IMG/VR virus record: IMGVR_UViG_3300027741_000022 | Coordinates: 1 to 64,000 of that record | Source: a virus | Length of the DNA: 64,000 nt | Direction: 5' to 3' (one strand) | In this document: in pieces, positions 8,467-17,145 of the stretch | Layout: each line of letters starts with the position of its first letter | Numbering within the stretch: position 1 is the first letter of the stretch | The notes under the pieces: model-generated | Database searches by the model: none | Told to the model about the DNA's origin: nothing | Seen by the model: only the letters and a program-made list of their open reading frames with translations | Translations under genes and position numbers: made by a program

Positions 8467-9439
8467 AAGTTTTGAGAATACTTCCTAAAAAGTTTTTGGG
8501 CATTCCTAAAATATATGCCGCATTATCTTGAAATCCGAAAGTTATTAGCAATTTGTCTTGATAATCTGCCATTCCACAACAGAATTCTATTTTGGCTCCC
8601 ATGAATGAAAAAGAATTTGAGACCTCAACAATTTCAAAGTCTTTGTTCCAAACTACAAATCTATGTGTGTATATCGCATTTTTCCTACCAGCTTCTGATT
8701 TATACAATTTTACTTCATGAACTAAAGCCAAATAATGATCATTTAAAAAAATAACCTGTGAACCGCCTCTTAAGTCACTGGTATTTAATTTCTTTTCTTC
8801 TTTTGATATTATTGTTTTACATGTTTTGTTTTCTGGATTAACTTCAACGACTTCTGTTGAATTTGTCCATTTTACATATGTGTATCGCCTGTTTAATACA
8901 GGCATCCAATTTTTTTCACAATAACTACTATCCGCACCGGGAGCGGGTATTCTTAATCTACTTTTTTCAATAACTTTATCTTTCTTGTAAACAATTTCGG
9001 ACAATTCCATTCTTCCAACACCGTTCACAGTCGTGTCTCTTCTTACTCCGCTTAAAAATAATTTGTCATCCCACTCTACCAATCTTCCATCTTCTAATCC
9101 CACGAATTCCCACATAGGATTTTCATCTAAAAATGTTGTATCTATAATTCTGCTGTGTTTTATATCAAAATTTTCATCTAATTTACATAATATATTATTG
9201 GTTACTAATCTTTGGTCATTTTCCTGATGCAAATAACATAGTGGACCCCAACTATGTTCAAAAATACCACTCTCACTGTGATATAGAACGTAGTTTAGAT
9301 TCCTAAGATTAACTAATATCTCCCCAATTTTATTTATGTATATTGTTGGGTTGCTCAATGATGGTCCTATCATTGAGTCTGTTGTTACAAGCAGAGGTTT
9401 TATAAAACCTCCATTTTCTAAACATCTTTTAACTAACAT
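8459..9439 (-). CDS. Beta-propeller protein resembling glycoside hydrolase/phosphorylase families
   Basis: A 326-residue protein with repeated beta-blade signatures: LSNPTIY, WEFVGLEDGRLVEWDDKLFLSG, KNWMPV, RGGSQVIFLNDHYLALVHE and FCCGMADYQDKLLITFGFQD. The order of an ExGR-like site (LEDGRL), NWMP and a late CGM segment recalls five-bladed propellers such as GH130 mannoside phosphorylases or GH43-like enzymes. It could act on, or bind, a host glycan together with its operon neighbours. An AACTATATTA box lies just before the ATG and no Shine-Dalgarno is seen. The exact family is uncertain; an uncharacterised glycan-related protein is the safe reading. Confidence 0.5.
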   Translation of the reverse strand: MLVKRCLENGGFIKPLLVTTDSMIGPSLSNPTIYINKIGEILVNLRNLNYVLYHSESGIFEHSWGPLCYLHQENDQRLVTNNILCKLDENFDIKHSRIIDTTFLDENPMWEFVGLEDGRLVEWDDKLFLSGVRRDTTVNGVGRMELSEIVYKKDKVIEKSRLRIPAPGADSSYCEKNWMPVLNRRYTYVKWTNSTEVVEVNPENKTCKTIISKEEKKLNTSDLRGGSQVIFLNDHYLALVHEVKLYKSEAGRKNAIYTHRFVVWNKDFEIVEVSNSFSFMGAKIEFCCGMADYQDKLLITFGFQDNAAYILGMPKNFLGSILKTYE

Positions 9440-9456
9440 ATGAACTAATATAGTTA
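9440..9456 (-). promoter_or_regulatory. AACTATATTA box before the beta-propeller gene
   Basis: On the minus strand AACTATATTA is followed by seven bases and then ATG. The same ten bases occur upstream of the portal gene. No Shine-Dalgarno is present, so the box may be a phage promoter giving a very short or absent leader. Confidence 0.45.
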
Positions 9457-10572
9457 AATATCTCTTAAAGATGGTCGGCTGATATATTCTGGTAAGTAAA
9501 TTTTATTTAATTTTACTTTTTCAAATAAATTTAAAAATATTGGATCATCGTAAACATATACGCCAGTATACAACCATCCTCTTGTCATTGGGTCACTGGG
9601 TTTTTTTTCATCTGAGTGTTCCCAATCTTTTTCATAAAAACTAGCCATATGTAACATTGCTTTTCTTATGCTTCCACATCCATTTTCATCTTCATAATTC
9701 CATATATTATGACCTAAATTAGAGCAAATTTTTGCCAGATCACACAATAAAAACAGATTATAATCACAATAGTGTCTGTTTTTAATTCTATCTAGTTCTT
9801 GAACCTGCAGCCCATTTGAATTTATTTGTTTACTCAACAGTTCTTTTATATTTTTTGAAATATAATTTTTTGCATCTTCGACCCTTCCAGCTAAACATAG
9901 ATAAGAAATTAATTGTTTTGAGTAAGATGTTCTTATATTGTGATAATAGCCGCCTTGTCTGATGCCTCTTGGGCTTGTTAAAAACCAATCAGACATATCA
10001 CCGAACCATTGTTTAATGTTTTCTTCGTCTGATCTTCTCCAACCGGGACTAGCTTTTAAAATTTCTATCGTATCTGTTAATATAAAAAGTTTATCTGCAT
10101 CTATTATCAATCCTCTTTCTTTAACATCTTTTTCTCCAACCATTATAATCTGACTATAAGTCAGATTTGGATTCATTTTGGTTTGTTCATTTATAAAAAA
10201 TGATCGTATAATTTTAATTGCTCTCTGAGCATATTCTTCTGATTTTGTTACATAATAAAAAACACTTAAAAGTTTTGTAGATAAAACCATTTTGTGAAGG
10301 TAGATATTATCAGAATATCTTGAAATGTCTCTATTTGCAATTCCATCTTTTCTTATATATGGAAATCCATTTTCTGAATTTGGATTTGGATGGTAATAAG
10401 TTGCAAGGCTTGTATAGTTATTAGCTCCTGTTATCTCTTTTATATGAGATTTGTTGAGAGTTATACTTATTTCACCTTTTTCTATTTTTTCTTCATTTTC
10501 TTTGTTTTCAATAAAAGCACTAATATATTCTTTGGGAATATTTTTCATTCTTTCTTTATTGTAATATATCAT
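9454..10572 (-). CDS. Alginate-lyase-like protein (PF05426 type), copy 2
   Basis: A 372-residue paralogue of the protein at 1353-2465. It keeps NYTSLATYYHPNPN (52-65), GFPYIRKDGIANRD, YAQRAIK, KMNPNLTYS (132-140), IIDADKL and WFGDMSDWFLTSPRG. The segment corresponding to the usual NNHGTWY reads HNIRTSY, as HNIKTSY in copy 1, so the variation is a clade feature and not a random lesion. It may be a depolymerase with altered catalysis or a substrate-binding derivative. It is the third gene of the portal operon, overlapping the GT2 gene by four bases and 14 bases before the propeller gene. A perfect TATAAATA box lies nine bases before the ATG. Confidence 0.75.
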   Translation of the reverse strand: MIYYNKERMKNIPKEYISAFIENKENEEKIEKGEISITLNKSHIKEITGANNYTSLATYYHPNPNSENGFPYIRKDGIANRDISRYSDNIYLHKMVLSTKLLSVFYYVTKSEEYAQRAIKIIRSFFINEQTKMNPNLTYSQIIMVGEKDVKERGLIIDADKLFILTDTIEILKASPGWRRSDEENIKQWFGDMSDWFLTSPRGIRQGGYYHNIRTSYSKQLISYLCLAGRVEDAKNYISKNIKELLSKQINSNGLQVQELDRIKNRHYCDYNLFLLCDLAKICSNLGHNIWNYEDENGCGSIRKAMLHMASFYEKDWEHSDEKKPSDPMTRGWLYTGVYVYDDPIFLNLFEKVKLNKIYLPEYISRPSLRDI

Positions 10573-11276
10573 ATGTTTAAGTATTTATAAAAATTGTAAA
10601 TTAATTCACATTTGGTCAATTCTTTGTTTGGGCTATAATTTTTTTTTGATATATTATCTTGCATTTTCTTATTATTTATAAGATTCATAGCTTTCCAATC
10701 TAGATCGGATTTTATATTTCTTGTTGTTTCCTCTTTAGAGTTTAGGATAGCTTCTATTTGACAAGGTGTGTCTATAAATTCATATCCTATTAATTCACAA
10801 CGTAGCTTTAAATCAGTATCATGTTTACCAGCAGGCAAAAATGATTCATCATAACCCCCAACTTTATCAAACACTTCTCTGGAGCATCCTATTCTTCCAT
10901 AAACTCCTTTTCTTAGTACATTGCAGCAAATTCCCTTTGGTCTTAATTTCATTATATTTTCTGTTGCATCTCCTATAAAATTATCAACATCAAGATTAAA
11001 TAAGTAATCTCCGGAACTCAATCTTGCTGAGAAATTTTTTGCTATCGGTATAGAATAATTTTTGAAATTTAACGTTTTATAATAATGAATTCTATTTATA
11101 TGTTTAGGAGATTTTATAAAGTAATTCATAAAATCTGACATTTCATCACACGAATCACAATCTACTATAACCCACTCGGTGTTTTCTTTATTTTTTATTA
11201 TTTCTAAGTTATGGTCAAATGTTTGTTTAAATTGATAGAATCTATTTTTTATTTGAGAGCAATATGATATTAACAT
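10569..11276 (-). CDS. GT2-like glycosyltransferase
   Basis: A 235-residue GT-A-type glycosyltransferase. Visible motifs are WVIVDCDSCDEM, ARLSSGDYLFNLDVDNF with the metal-binding DVD at 96-98, and SREVFDKVGGYDE..PAGKHDTDL, the acceptor-side motif of GT2 enzymes. It lacks membrane segments and a signal peptide, so it should act in the host cytoplasm with a nucleotide sugar. It lies four bases after the portal gene and overlaps the next gene by four bases, an unusual location for a sugar transferase. The acceptor is unknown. Confidence 0.7.
   Translation of the reverse strand: MLISYCSQIKNRFYQFKQTFDHNLEIIKNKENTEWVIVDCDSCDEMSDFMNYFIKSPKHINRIHYYKTLNFKNYSIPIAKNFSARLSSGDYLFNLDVDNFIGDATENIMKLRPKGICCNVLRKGVYGRIGCSREVFDKVGGYDESFLPAGKHDTDLKLRCELIGYEFIDTPCQIEAILNSKEETTRNIKSDLDWKAMNLINNKKMQDNISKKNYSPNKELTKCELIYNFYKYLNI
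10573..10589 (-). promoter_or_regulatory. TATAAATA late-promoter-like box
   Basis: The minus strand carries TATAAATA (10582-10589), the consensus octamer of T4 late promoters, nine bases before the ATG of the second alginate-lyase-like gene. It lies inside the end of the upstream GT2 gene, so it would be an internal promoter of the operon. Confidence 0.5.
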
Positions 11277-11280
11277 TGCT

Positions 11281-13779
11281 TTAACTCTCTATAGAATAGT
11301 CTGGATTTTCTTCATCCATTTCAGTTTCATAGTCTCTTATTTTTAAACCATACTTCTCTATATCTTCATCACTTGGTTCTGGTAGCGCTTGTGAGTTAGA
11401 TTTCTCTGTGGGGTTTTCTTGTTGATTTTCTTCTGTTGGTTGTTCCTCTGGAGCAGCACCCTCAGTTGAAGGTTCTGTTGGTGCTTCAAGATTTGCGGAA
11501 GGACCACCAGGCTCTGTTCCCAATTCTGTCTCTGAAGAATCTTCTTTTGGAACTCCCACCCCAAGCAACTGTGGATTTTGTGAAAGAACCTGTATTTTCA
11601 ACTCTTCTAACTTTTGTATCTTTAGTCTACCGAGCATTTCGTCCGTTTGATCTTGTGAATACTTCAGCCAATTTATGTATATGTCATAATCTGACATCAA
11701 AACGGCACTCTTTAATTGTGTGGCAACTCCAAGCCTTGCATTAATCACATCTAATCTGCTTAATTCTCTCCAATCACTTGGAGGAGTCATTTTTATTTTA
11801 AGGTCTTTATATAATTCTTGCGGATAGCCTCTTAGAGTTAGATGTCTATCTGCTAATTCATATAATCCATCTTCAAAGCTAGCCTGAAGTCTTTCTATTT
11901 TTCTGGCGAATTTTACATCTTGTGAACTTAGACTCACCTTAGTGATGTTGATATCATCTCCGCTAAAATAATTTTTAGGAAAATTCAAACTCACGAAAAG
12001 TTTAGTTCTGAAATAAATTGCGTCATCTACTTCGCCCAACGATTGAGCACCTGGAAGTGTTTCTATTCTTGTATTGCTTCCTGGTCTGAGAGGAAGCCAA
12101 AAATCCTCATCAACAGCAGGAGGTTGCCATCTTTCATCTACTTTGTCTGCTCCTTCTCCGTATCCTCCTGCAACTTTTCGTTTTCTAAATTGATCCTTCA
12201 TTCGATCCATCAAGGAATCAACTTTGTGTGGAGGTAATTGACCAACATCTATGTAGAAAACTCTTCTTTCGCTTGCTCTTGCAAGTCTATAAACAACCAT
12301 ACTGTCTTCCATCAATCTTAATTGATGAGCAGGACTTCTGGCGGGTTCTATTAAGCTTACTCCATAAGGATAGAATGTTTTTCTATCTTCCCCAATTCTA
12401 AAGTGAATTATTTGATATGGGCTAAATCTTATAGCAGTACTTTTTTCTATATCTTTGGTACTTGTAAGATCTATCGGGTTTGTTAAAGCGCTATAGTCTG
12501 GACCTTCTTTGCTTTGTTGAAATTCAATTAGTTTTCCACGGGTTGTTTCTATTCTGTACATCGTCTCTGCAGGAAGATTTGATGTTTTGTATATACCTTC
12601 TTCTGGATTATCTGGATTGATTATTATTTCTAAAAAGTGATCTCCATTAACACAAAGATTTTTAAACCAACTCCATCCATTTTTATTTAAATTTATCATA
12701 TTTCTGTTAAAAAACAGAAATTCTATTTCATTTCTAATGTCATCACTACCAACAGAAATTGTACAAATATTTCCACTATCGTCTTTTTGACAATTGTGCA
12801 AAACAACACTATCTGTGCAAAAGCATTTATGTTTTTCAACACTAATATCATAAACATCTTCTGGTTCATTTTGTACTATTCCCACAACTCTTCTATAGTC
12901 AGTTTTACGACTTAGTTTTTTGAGCTCTTTTGCTGTAAACCCAGAACCTTCTACTTTGTTTTGCAATCCAACTGTTGTGATACCTAGAGTCTCAGCCACT
13001 TTTTTAACCATTATTCCCTTGCTTAGCATGTGAAGGGCTTTGTGTAAACGCTTTTCTTTTTCATCTGTTTTTCCAAATCTCCACCTATCTACAAAAAATC
13101 TTTCGTGCGTCCACCCAGTGTTGTAAGTGAAAATTCTTGGAAATTGATTTTTTTTGATTTTTGGTTCGTGTGTTACCGGAAGTCTATAAAAAGCCATCAA
13201 TTCATCGCCATCTTTTAGATTTCCTGTTTCTTCCCACTTTCCATTGCGTAATAACACTTTGTGATCTTTGGTGGCTGTGTAGCTACTTCCATCCTCAAGC
13301 ACTATCGTTAGAGTTTCTTCTTTTTTGACAAATCTTGGAGAATATGCCCATCCGAGTGTATGATCTTTTGCTTCTTCATCGAAACAATAAACCAAGAATT
13401 TCTCACTTGATCCTTCATCTACAAGCTCTTTTATTGTTTTGAATCCAAATGGAGTTGCAATTTTTGTACTTGCACTAACGCAAGCTTCGTCTGAAATTAC
13501 CGTCATAACGGTTTCAATTTCAGGTATATTCCTAAGTCTTTCATACTCTTTATATCTTCCACTTCTGTTGGTCAGAGTGGTTATGTCAATCATGTCGTTT
13601 GATTGACGATACGCCATTAATCCTTGAGAACCAGCAGCAACATCGTCACCGCCCATTGTTTGTAGGGCGTCGGGTTGAGACACACCGGCACCAGTCAGGT
13701 TTTTTGGATCCTGACTTCGTGAGTATGGATCTCTTTGAAATCCATATGTAAATAATTTGAAATAGTCGTACCAAGCCAT
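11281..13779 (-). CDS. Portal vertex protein (gp20-like) with intein
   Basis: An 832-residue precursor. The host protein resembles T4 gp20: N-terminal NRSGRYKEYERLRNIPEIE and VISDEA (about 71-99), then SVGSDDIRNEIEFLF, NGWSWFKNLCVNGDHFLEI, IIHFRIGEDRKTFYPYGVSLIEPARS, RASERRVFYIDVG and LPGAQSLGEVDDAIYFRTKLF. The portal forms the ring through which DNA enters the capsid. An intein occupies residues 100-329; after removal about 602 residues remain, close to T4 gp20 (524) plus an acidic, Pro/Gln-rich tail. It is the first gene of the minus-strand operon to 4695. A TATATTAC box lies before the ATG and no Shine-Dalgarno is visible. Confidence 0.88.
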   Translation of the reverse strand: MAWYDYFKLFTYGFQRDPYSRSQDPKNLTGAGVSQPDALQTMGGDDVAAGSQGLMAYRQSNDMIDITTLTNRSGRYKEYERLRNIPEIETVMTVISDEACVSASTKIATPFGFKTIKELVDEGSSEKFLVYCFDEEAKDHTLGWAYSPRFVKKEETLTIVLEDGSSYTATKDHKVLLRNGKWEETGNLKDGDELMAFYRLPVTHEPKIKKNQFPRIFTYNTGWTHERFFVDRWRFGKTDEKEKRLHKALHMLSKGIMVKKVAETLGITTVGLQNKVEGSGFTAKELKKLSRKTDYRRVVGIVQNEPEDVYDISVEKHKCFCTDSVVLHNCQKDDSGNICTISVGSDDIRNEIEFLFFNRNMINLNKNGWSWFKNLCVNGDHFLEIIINPDNPEEGIYKTSNLPAETMYRIETTRGKLIEFQQSKEGPDYSALTNPIDLTSTKDIEKSTAIRFSPYQIIHFRIGEDRKTFYPYGVSLIEPARSPAHQLRLMEDSMVVYRLARASERRVFYIDVGQLPPHKVDSLMDRMKDQFRKRKVAGGYGEGADKVDERWQPPAVDEDFWLPLRPGSNTRIETLPGAQSLGEVDDAIYFRTKLFVSLNFPKNYFSGDDINITKVSLSSQDVKFARKIERLQASFEDGLYELADRHLTLRGYPQELYKDLKIKMTPPSDWRELSRLDVINARLGVATQLKSAVLMSDYDIYINWLKYSQDQTDEMLGRLKIQKLEELKIQVLSQNPQLLGVGVPKEDSSETELGTEPGGPSANLEAPTEPSTEGAAPEEQPTEENQQENPTEKSNSQALPEPSDEDIEKYGLKIRDYETEMDEENPDYSIES
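12793..13482 (-). other. Intein in the portal protein, with an HTH insertion
   Basis: A 230-residue cis-splicing intein starting at Cys100 (CVSASTKIATPFGFKTIKEL), with block B TATKDHKVL (T170, H173), block F VYDISVEKHKCFCTDSVVL and block G ending His-Asn329 before Cys330 of the portal. All key splicing residues are present. The middle (about 235-295) has no LAGLIDADG or HNH endonuclease but contains a helix-turn-helix-like stretch (MVKKVAETLGITTVGLQNKV). It is therefore a mini-intein with a probable leftover DNA-binding module of a lost endonuclease. Confidence 0.85.
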
Positions 13780-13793
13780 AATGTAATATAGTT
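13780..13793 (-). promoter_or_regulatory. TATATTAC box before the portal gene
   Basis: On the minus strand AACTATATTACATT abuts the portal ATG. TATATTAC is identical to the early promoter box described for phiKZ-type phages and resembles the T4 late octamer. Transcription from it would start at or near the start codon. Confidence 0.45.
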
Positions 13794-13839
13794 ATTAACT
13801 TTCAAAGCATTTTTTCGAAAATTTTAACTTAATTATGTT

Positions 13840-14046
13840 GTGAAAACTCAAGAAGATTGCTATTTCTACATAGACTCAACCAAACCGGAAGAAGAAAGAC
13901 ACATCGAAGCCAAATGCTTGGATTGCCAAAAAGAAGAAGATGGTGGCTGGTTTTGGAATGGAAAAATAAAAGGCTATGGTAAATTTGAAATAAAGTGTAG
14001 TGTTTGCGGAAAGATAATTAATGAAGAAAAAGAAAAAACAAATTAA
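13840..14046 (+). CDS. Small zinc-ribbon protein
   Basis: A 68-residue protein starting at GTG 13840, with two CxxC pairs (CLDC at about 26-29 and CSVC at about 55-58) that should bind one zinc. The middle is rich in Trp and Gly (DGGWFWNGKIKGYG). It is transcribed divergently from the portal and overlaps the methyltransferase-like gene by 26 bases, so the two are probably translated together. Function is unknown. Confidence 0.55.
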   Translation: MKTQEDCYFYIDSTKPEEERHIEAKCLDCQKEEDGGWFWNGKIKGYGKFEIKCSVCGKIINEEKEKTN

Positions 14047-14782
14047 AATTAGTAAACCAAAAAAAATACAAAAGTTTGATATAATTTCCGAATTCCCAGA
14101 AAATTACAAGGAATTAGTATATTGTGAACCTTTTTGTGGTTGTTGCAGTACATTTTTAAGAAAAGAACAGTCTAAAATTAGTGTTTTAAATGATATTAAT
14201 ATTGGAATATACACTTTAATAAAAACTTTGCAAAGTAACGAAAAGCATTTTTCAAACAAATTGAAATCTATAAAATTCAACCAAACTACTTTTAAAAATG
14301 AAATAAATAAAAAGGAATTCAAAAATGATATTGAGTATTCCATAAATCAATACATCCTATATAGAATGAGTAGAGCGGGACTCTGCAAAACATACAGCTG
14401 GTCCAGCTCTAAGAAAAAACAAACAGACTGCTGCTCTTGGAACACTTCTGTAGATAATTTTTCTTCTATATCCGAAAGATTAAATGGAGTTTTTCTCTAC
14501 AATAGACCACCAATAGAAATATTAAAAAACTTCAATTGCGACAATGTTTTGTTATATTGTGATATGCCTTGTTATTGTGGAAGCAAGTGTATTAAAACAG
14601 CATATAAGCCCGAAATGGATGAAAAAGATCACGTAGAATTTTCTAAATTAGTACTTAAATTTAGCGGTAAGGTTTTAATTCATAATCTTGAGTCTAATTT
14701 TTATAAAAAGTTATATAAAAGTTTAAATAGAAAAAAAATAATAAATAAAAATAGAGTCGAATATATTTGGAAAAACTTCTGA
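14021..14782 (+). CDS. D12-class (Dam-like) DNA adenine methyltransferase with altered catalytic motif
   Basis: A 253-residue protein aligned by eye with D12 (Dam-type) N6-adenine methyltransferases. Motif I is YCEPFCGCC (35-42), then VLNDIN (55-60), YILYRMSRAGLC, and motif IV LLYCDMPCYCGSK (177-189). The catalytic tetrapeptide is normally DPPY; here it reads D-M-P-C-Y, with one extra residue and one changed. The rest of the fold appears full length. It may be inactive, weakened, or altered in flipping the target base. A poly-Lys N-terminus overlaps the end of the zinc-ribbon gene. Confidence 0.65.
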   Translation: MKKKKKQIKISKPKKIQKFDIISEFPENYKELVYCEPFCGCCSTFLRKEQSKISVLNDINIGIYTLIKTLQSNEKHFSNKLKSIKFNQTTFKNEINKKEFKNDIEYSINQYILYRMSRAGLCKTYSWSSSKKKQTDCCSWNTSVDNFSSISERLNGVFLYNRPPIEILKNFNCDNVLLYCDMPCYCGSKCIKTAYKPEMDEKDHVEFSKLVLKFSGKVLIHNLESNFYKKLYKSLNRKKIINKNRVEYIWKNF

Positions 14783-14783
14783 T

Positions 14784-14796
14784 ATATATTTATATC
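14784..14796 (+). promoter_or_regulatory. AT-rich box abutting the start at 14797
   Basis: ATATATTTATATC directly precedes the ATG and no Shine-Dalgarno is seen. It overlaps the end of the methyltransferase-like gene by position only (stop at 14780-14782). Confidence 0.35.
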
Positions 14797-15036
14797 ATGA
14801 ATTTTAAAGAATTTATTGAAGGTATGGACGCAAGCATGGTTGGAGATTTGTCCCAGACATTCTCCAACTCGGATAGCGATTTTGAAAAAAGTGGCGCCTC
14901 AAGTAAATACTTTACAAATAGCGTAAGTGCAGATAAATCAAACTTTAATCCTGAGAAAATATATGGGAAAATTCGAAAAATATCTAGAAGAAAAAGAAAT
15001 CAACAACATAATAGAAACTGGCAAAAACATAAATGA
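14797..15036 (+). CDS. Short protein with capsid-targeting-like N-terminus
   Basis: About 79 residues starting MNFKEFIEGMDASMVG. The N-terminus resembles the T4 capsid-targeting peptide (MKTYQEFIAEA) and those of the proteins at 29979, 34865, 38904 and 50096. The middle is Ser/Asp-rich and the end very basic (KISRRKRNQQHNRNW). The last ~75 bases overlap the gene at 14963 in another frame, so the basic tail may not be the natural end if a +1 frameshift joins the two. Possible internal head protein; function unknown. Confidence 0.45.
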   Translation: MNFKEFIEGMDASMVGDLSQTFSNSDSDFEKSGASSKYFTNSVSADKSNFNPEKIYGKIRKISRRKRNQQHNRNWQKHK

Positions 15037-15220
15037 TAGTTTTTGGGAAGATTTTCTTTTGGTTTTGAATAACAGTAGCGGTTTATCTTCTTTGTTGGGT
15101 GTTCCAAGAAGCAAAATTATCACTTGGAATAAAAAAATAAAAGAAGCTTTGAAAGAAAACAAAGAAAAAGAAACAAATATTTCAAAAAAGCATAAAATAA
15201 TTAAAACCGGTCAACACTAG
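14963..15220 (+). CDS. Hypothetical protein, possible continuation of the preceding gene
   Basis: An 85-residue protein from ATG 14963 (MGKFEKYLEEKEINN). It has FWEDFLLVLNNSSGLSSLLGVPRSKIITWNKKIKEAL, a helix-turn-helix-like arrangement, and a basic tail. Its frame is +1 relative to the preceding gene and overlaps it by 74 bases. Either it is separately translated from within the first gene, or a frameshift joins both. Its stop overlaps the end of the convergent gene by four bases. Confidence 0.4.
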   Translation: MGKFEKYLEEKEINNIIETGKNINDSFWEDFLLVLNNSSGLSSLLGVPRSKIITWNKKIKEALKENKEKETNISKKHKIIKTGQH

Positions 15221-17028
15221 GGGCAACTACCAGGTAGAGGCAGATCGTTATCATTTATATCTTGTGTTATCCAAGCCATAATGTTGTTGGCTGCACTTTG
15301 AAATAATACCGGCGAATCGTCCGGATTGTTTGGATCCTGAAGCTGCGTCGCCACATCAGCAATGACAGTGTTGTCAGCCCCGTCGCATAATTCTGCTCGC
15401 AACAGTACGGGTTTTCCCAAATATCCAGAAGGGATATTTATTGACGCTATTTGTTCCGACTGAACACCCACGCCCCAACTCGTACCTCTTATGCGCAGAT
15501 TAATAGTCATTGGGGTTGTTATATCGGCGCACGTTGCCGGCGATGGGGCGCAAGAAAATCTAAATTTCATCGTCAGGTTTAAACAATATTTTTGTTCGCA
15601 GGCGTTAGTGGCTGGGTTATATTTACATATTGTCATGCCAGTCGAAGCAGCATCGTCATACGCATCAGGAATTTCTGTTGTGCATACAATTGTTATTATA
15701 TCTCCATCGTTATAGCCAGCAGGAGGCGTTGCTGTCGGCGTTGCTGTCGGTCCAAGCGTTGCCGTTGGTGTGGCAGTAAGTGTTGGCGTGGCTGTTGGTC
15801 CAAGTGTCGCTGTAGGAGTAGCCGTTGGGCCAAGCGTGACTGTGGGTGTTATTGTGGGGGTGACTGCTGGAGTTTCCGCAGGAGGACATGTTGGACACAA
15901 AGGAGATCTGGTTACATCGACTGTTGATCCTTTTGCATCTATGTTAATTAAAAATCCATCTCCATCCGCTGGTACGGATCCTGCCAAAACTGTTCTTTTT
16001 ATCCACATTGCTAAATAATCCCCGGGATAAAAATGATTCAGAGTTATTCTTCTTGTGATATCAAAAAAAGTAACCGAGGGTGCTGTTTGAGAATCACTAA
16101 ATTCAACAGCAGGATTTATTAAAGCGGAGCTATCTGCTCTTGTGACTCCTGTTGCTGGACCTCCGCGTTTAACAATAACTCCACTTATAGTTAGATTTAA
16201 TGGATTAATATCCGCTCCACTCTCAGCAATAGTTATTGTGTCATTTGCTCTTTGATTTGGTATTATTATTTTAAAAGATCTATCTGTACCACCGATAGAC
16301 TCAACCAAAATTGAGTCTAATTTGTTTAAACTTCTAAGTTTGCTTTGTAACTCTGTTGCTTGGTTAACTATATCATCAACATAATTAACTCGCACAGTTT
16401 GATTTTCATATTGAAGATAAAAATATCCAATCACTCCACTTGGATCAGGTGTTGGAAGCGGAGAAGAATGACTAATTGTAAGAGTTTGTTCTTCGTCTAC
16501 AAATTTAATTGCTGTTTGGCTTGCTACCCCACCGCTACCACCTACATATGCCCCAGTTGCATTGCTGTTAATTGTAAAAGTGTTTGAAGTTACAGATTCA
16601 ATATTGGCTTTCACATTATAGCCGCTTAAGTCAGCACCTGTGATTCCTGTCACCAGCACAGGCTGTCCTGTCACAAATCCATGATTAGTAGCTGTTGTGT
16701 AAATAACATTTATTCCATCTCCCGATACATTAATAATATTTGCCGACGAATTTAATGAATAGACTCCATAAAAACCGTACTCCACATATGAAGGGGTGTA
16801 TTCTGTTATTGAGATTGTAAAATCATTAAATGATTCTGACGGATTACTGTTTTTTAGATATATGCATTTATAATCTACTACACCGTTGGCTAGTTTTGTT
16901 TGTGAGATATCTGTAAATAAAACTTTTCCTGTTATCTCGTTATTATACGTCCCTCCAAGCGACACTTCGTTGCCGCCATTATTACCAATAGAATAATAAA
17001 ATTTTATGTCCGATTCTTGTATAGCCAT
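15217..17028 (-). CDS. Pro/Thr-linker virion structural protein
   Basis: About 603 residues from MAIQESDIKFYYS; an upstream ATG at 17073 would add 15 residues, but the AATTATATTA box directly before 17028 favours this start. Residues ~1-360 are beta-rich (SLGGTYNNEITGKVLFTDIS, VDYKCIYLKNSNPSESF). That opening is the kind found in phage tail or neck proteins, though I cannot name the family. A Pro/Thr linker follows at about 385-440 and a Cys-containing domain to the end. The convergent gene at 14963 overlaps its stop by four bases. Role as tail or adhesin component is inferred. Confidence 0.6.
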   Translation of the reverse strand: MAIQESDIKFYYSIGNNGGNEVSLGGTYNNEITGKVLFTDISQTKLANGVVDYKCIYLKNSNPSESFNDFTISITEYTPSYVEYGFYGVYSLNSSANIINVSGDGINVIYTTATNHGFVTGQPVLVTGITGADLSGYNVKANIESVTSNTFTINSNATGAYVGGSGGVASQTAIKFVDEEQTLTISHSSPLPTPDPSGVIGYFYLQYENQTVRVNYVDDIVNQATELQSKLRSLNKLDSILVESIGGTDRSFKIIIPNQRANDTITIAESGADINPLNLTISGVIVKRGGPATGVTRADSSALINPAVEFSDSQTAPSVTFFDITRRITLNHFYPGDYLAMWIKRTVLAGSVPADGDGFLINIDAKGSTVDVTRSPLCPTCPPAETPAVTPTITPTVTLGPTATPTATLGPTATPTLTATPTATLGPTATPTATPPAGYNDGDIITIVCTTEIPDAYDDAASTGMTICKYNPATNACEQKYCLNLTMKFRFSCAPSPATCADITTPMTINLRIRGTSWGVGVQSEQIASINIPSGYLGKPVLLRAELCDGADNTVIADVATQLQDPNNPDDSPVLFQSAANNIMAWITQDINDNDLPLPGSCP

Positions 17029-17043
17029 ATGATTAATATAATT
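17029..17043 (-). promoter_or_regulatory. TATATTA box before the structural gene
   Basis: The minus strand reads AATTATATTAATCAT immediately before ATG 17028, placing TATATTA five bases from the start codon. It supports 17028 over the in-frame ATG at 17073. Confidence 0.45.
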
Positions 17044-17145
17044 AAAAATTACACAATATATAGAAGATTTCAAATGATATTGATGTTGTATTTTTTGAAT
17101 TTGATGATATAATTGATGAAACTTTTAACCAACAAGGAAATTAAT

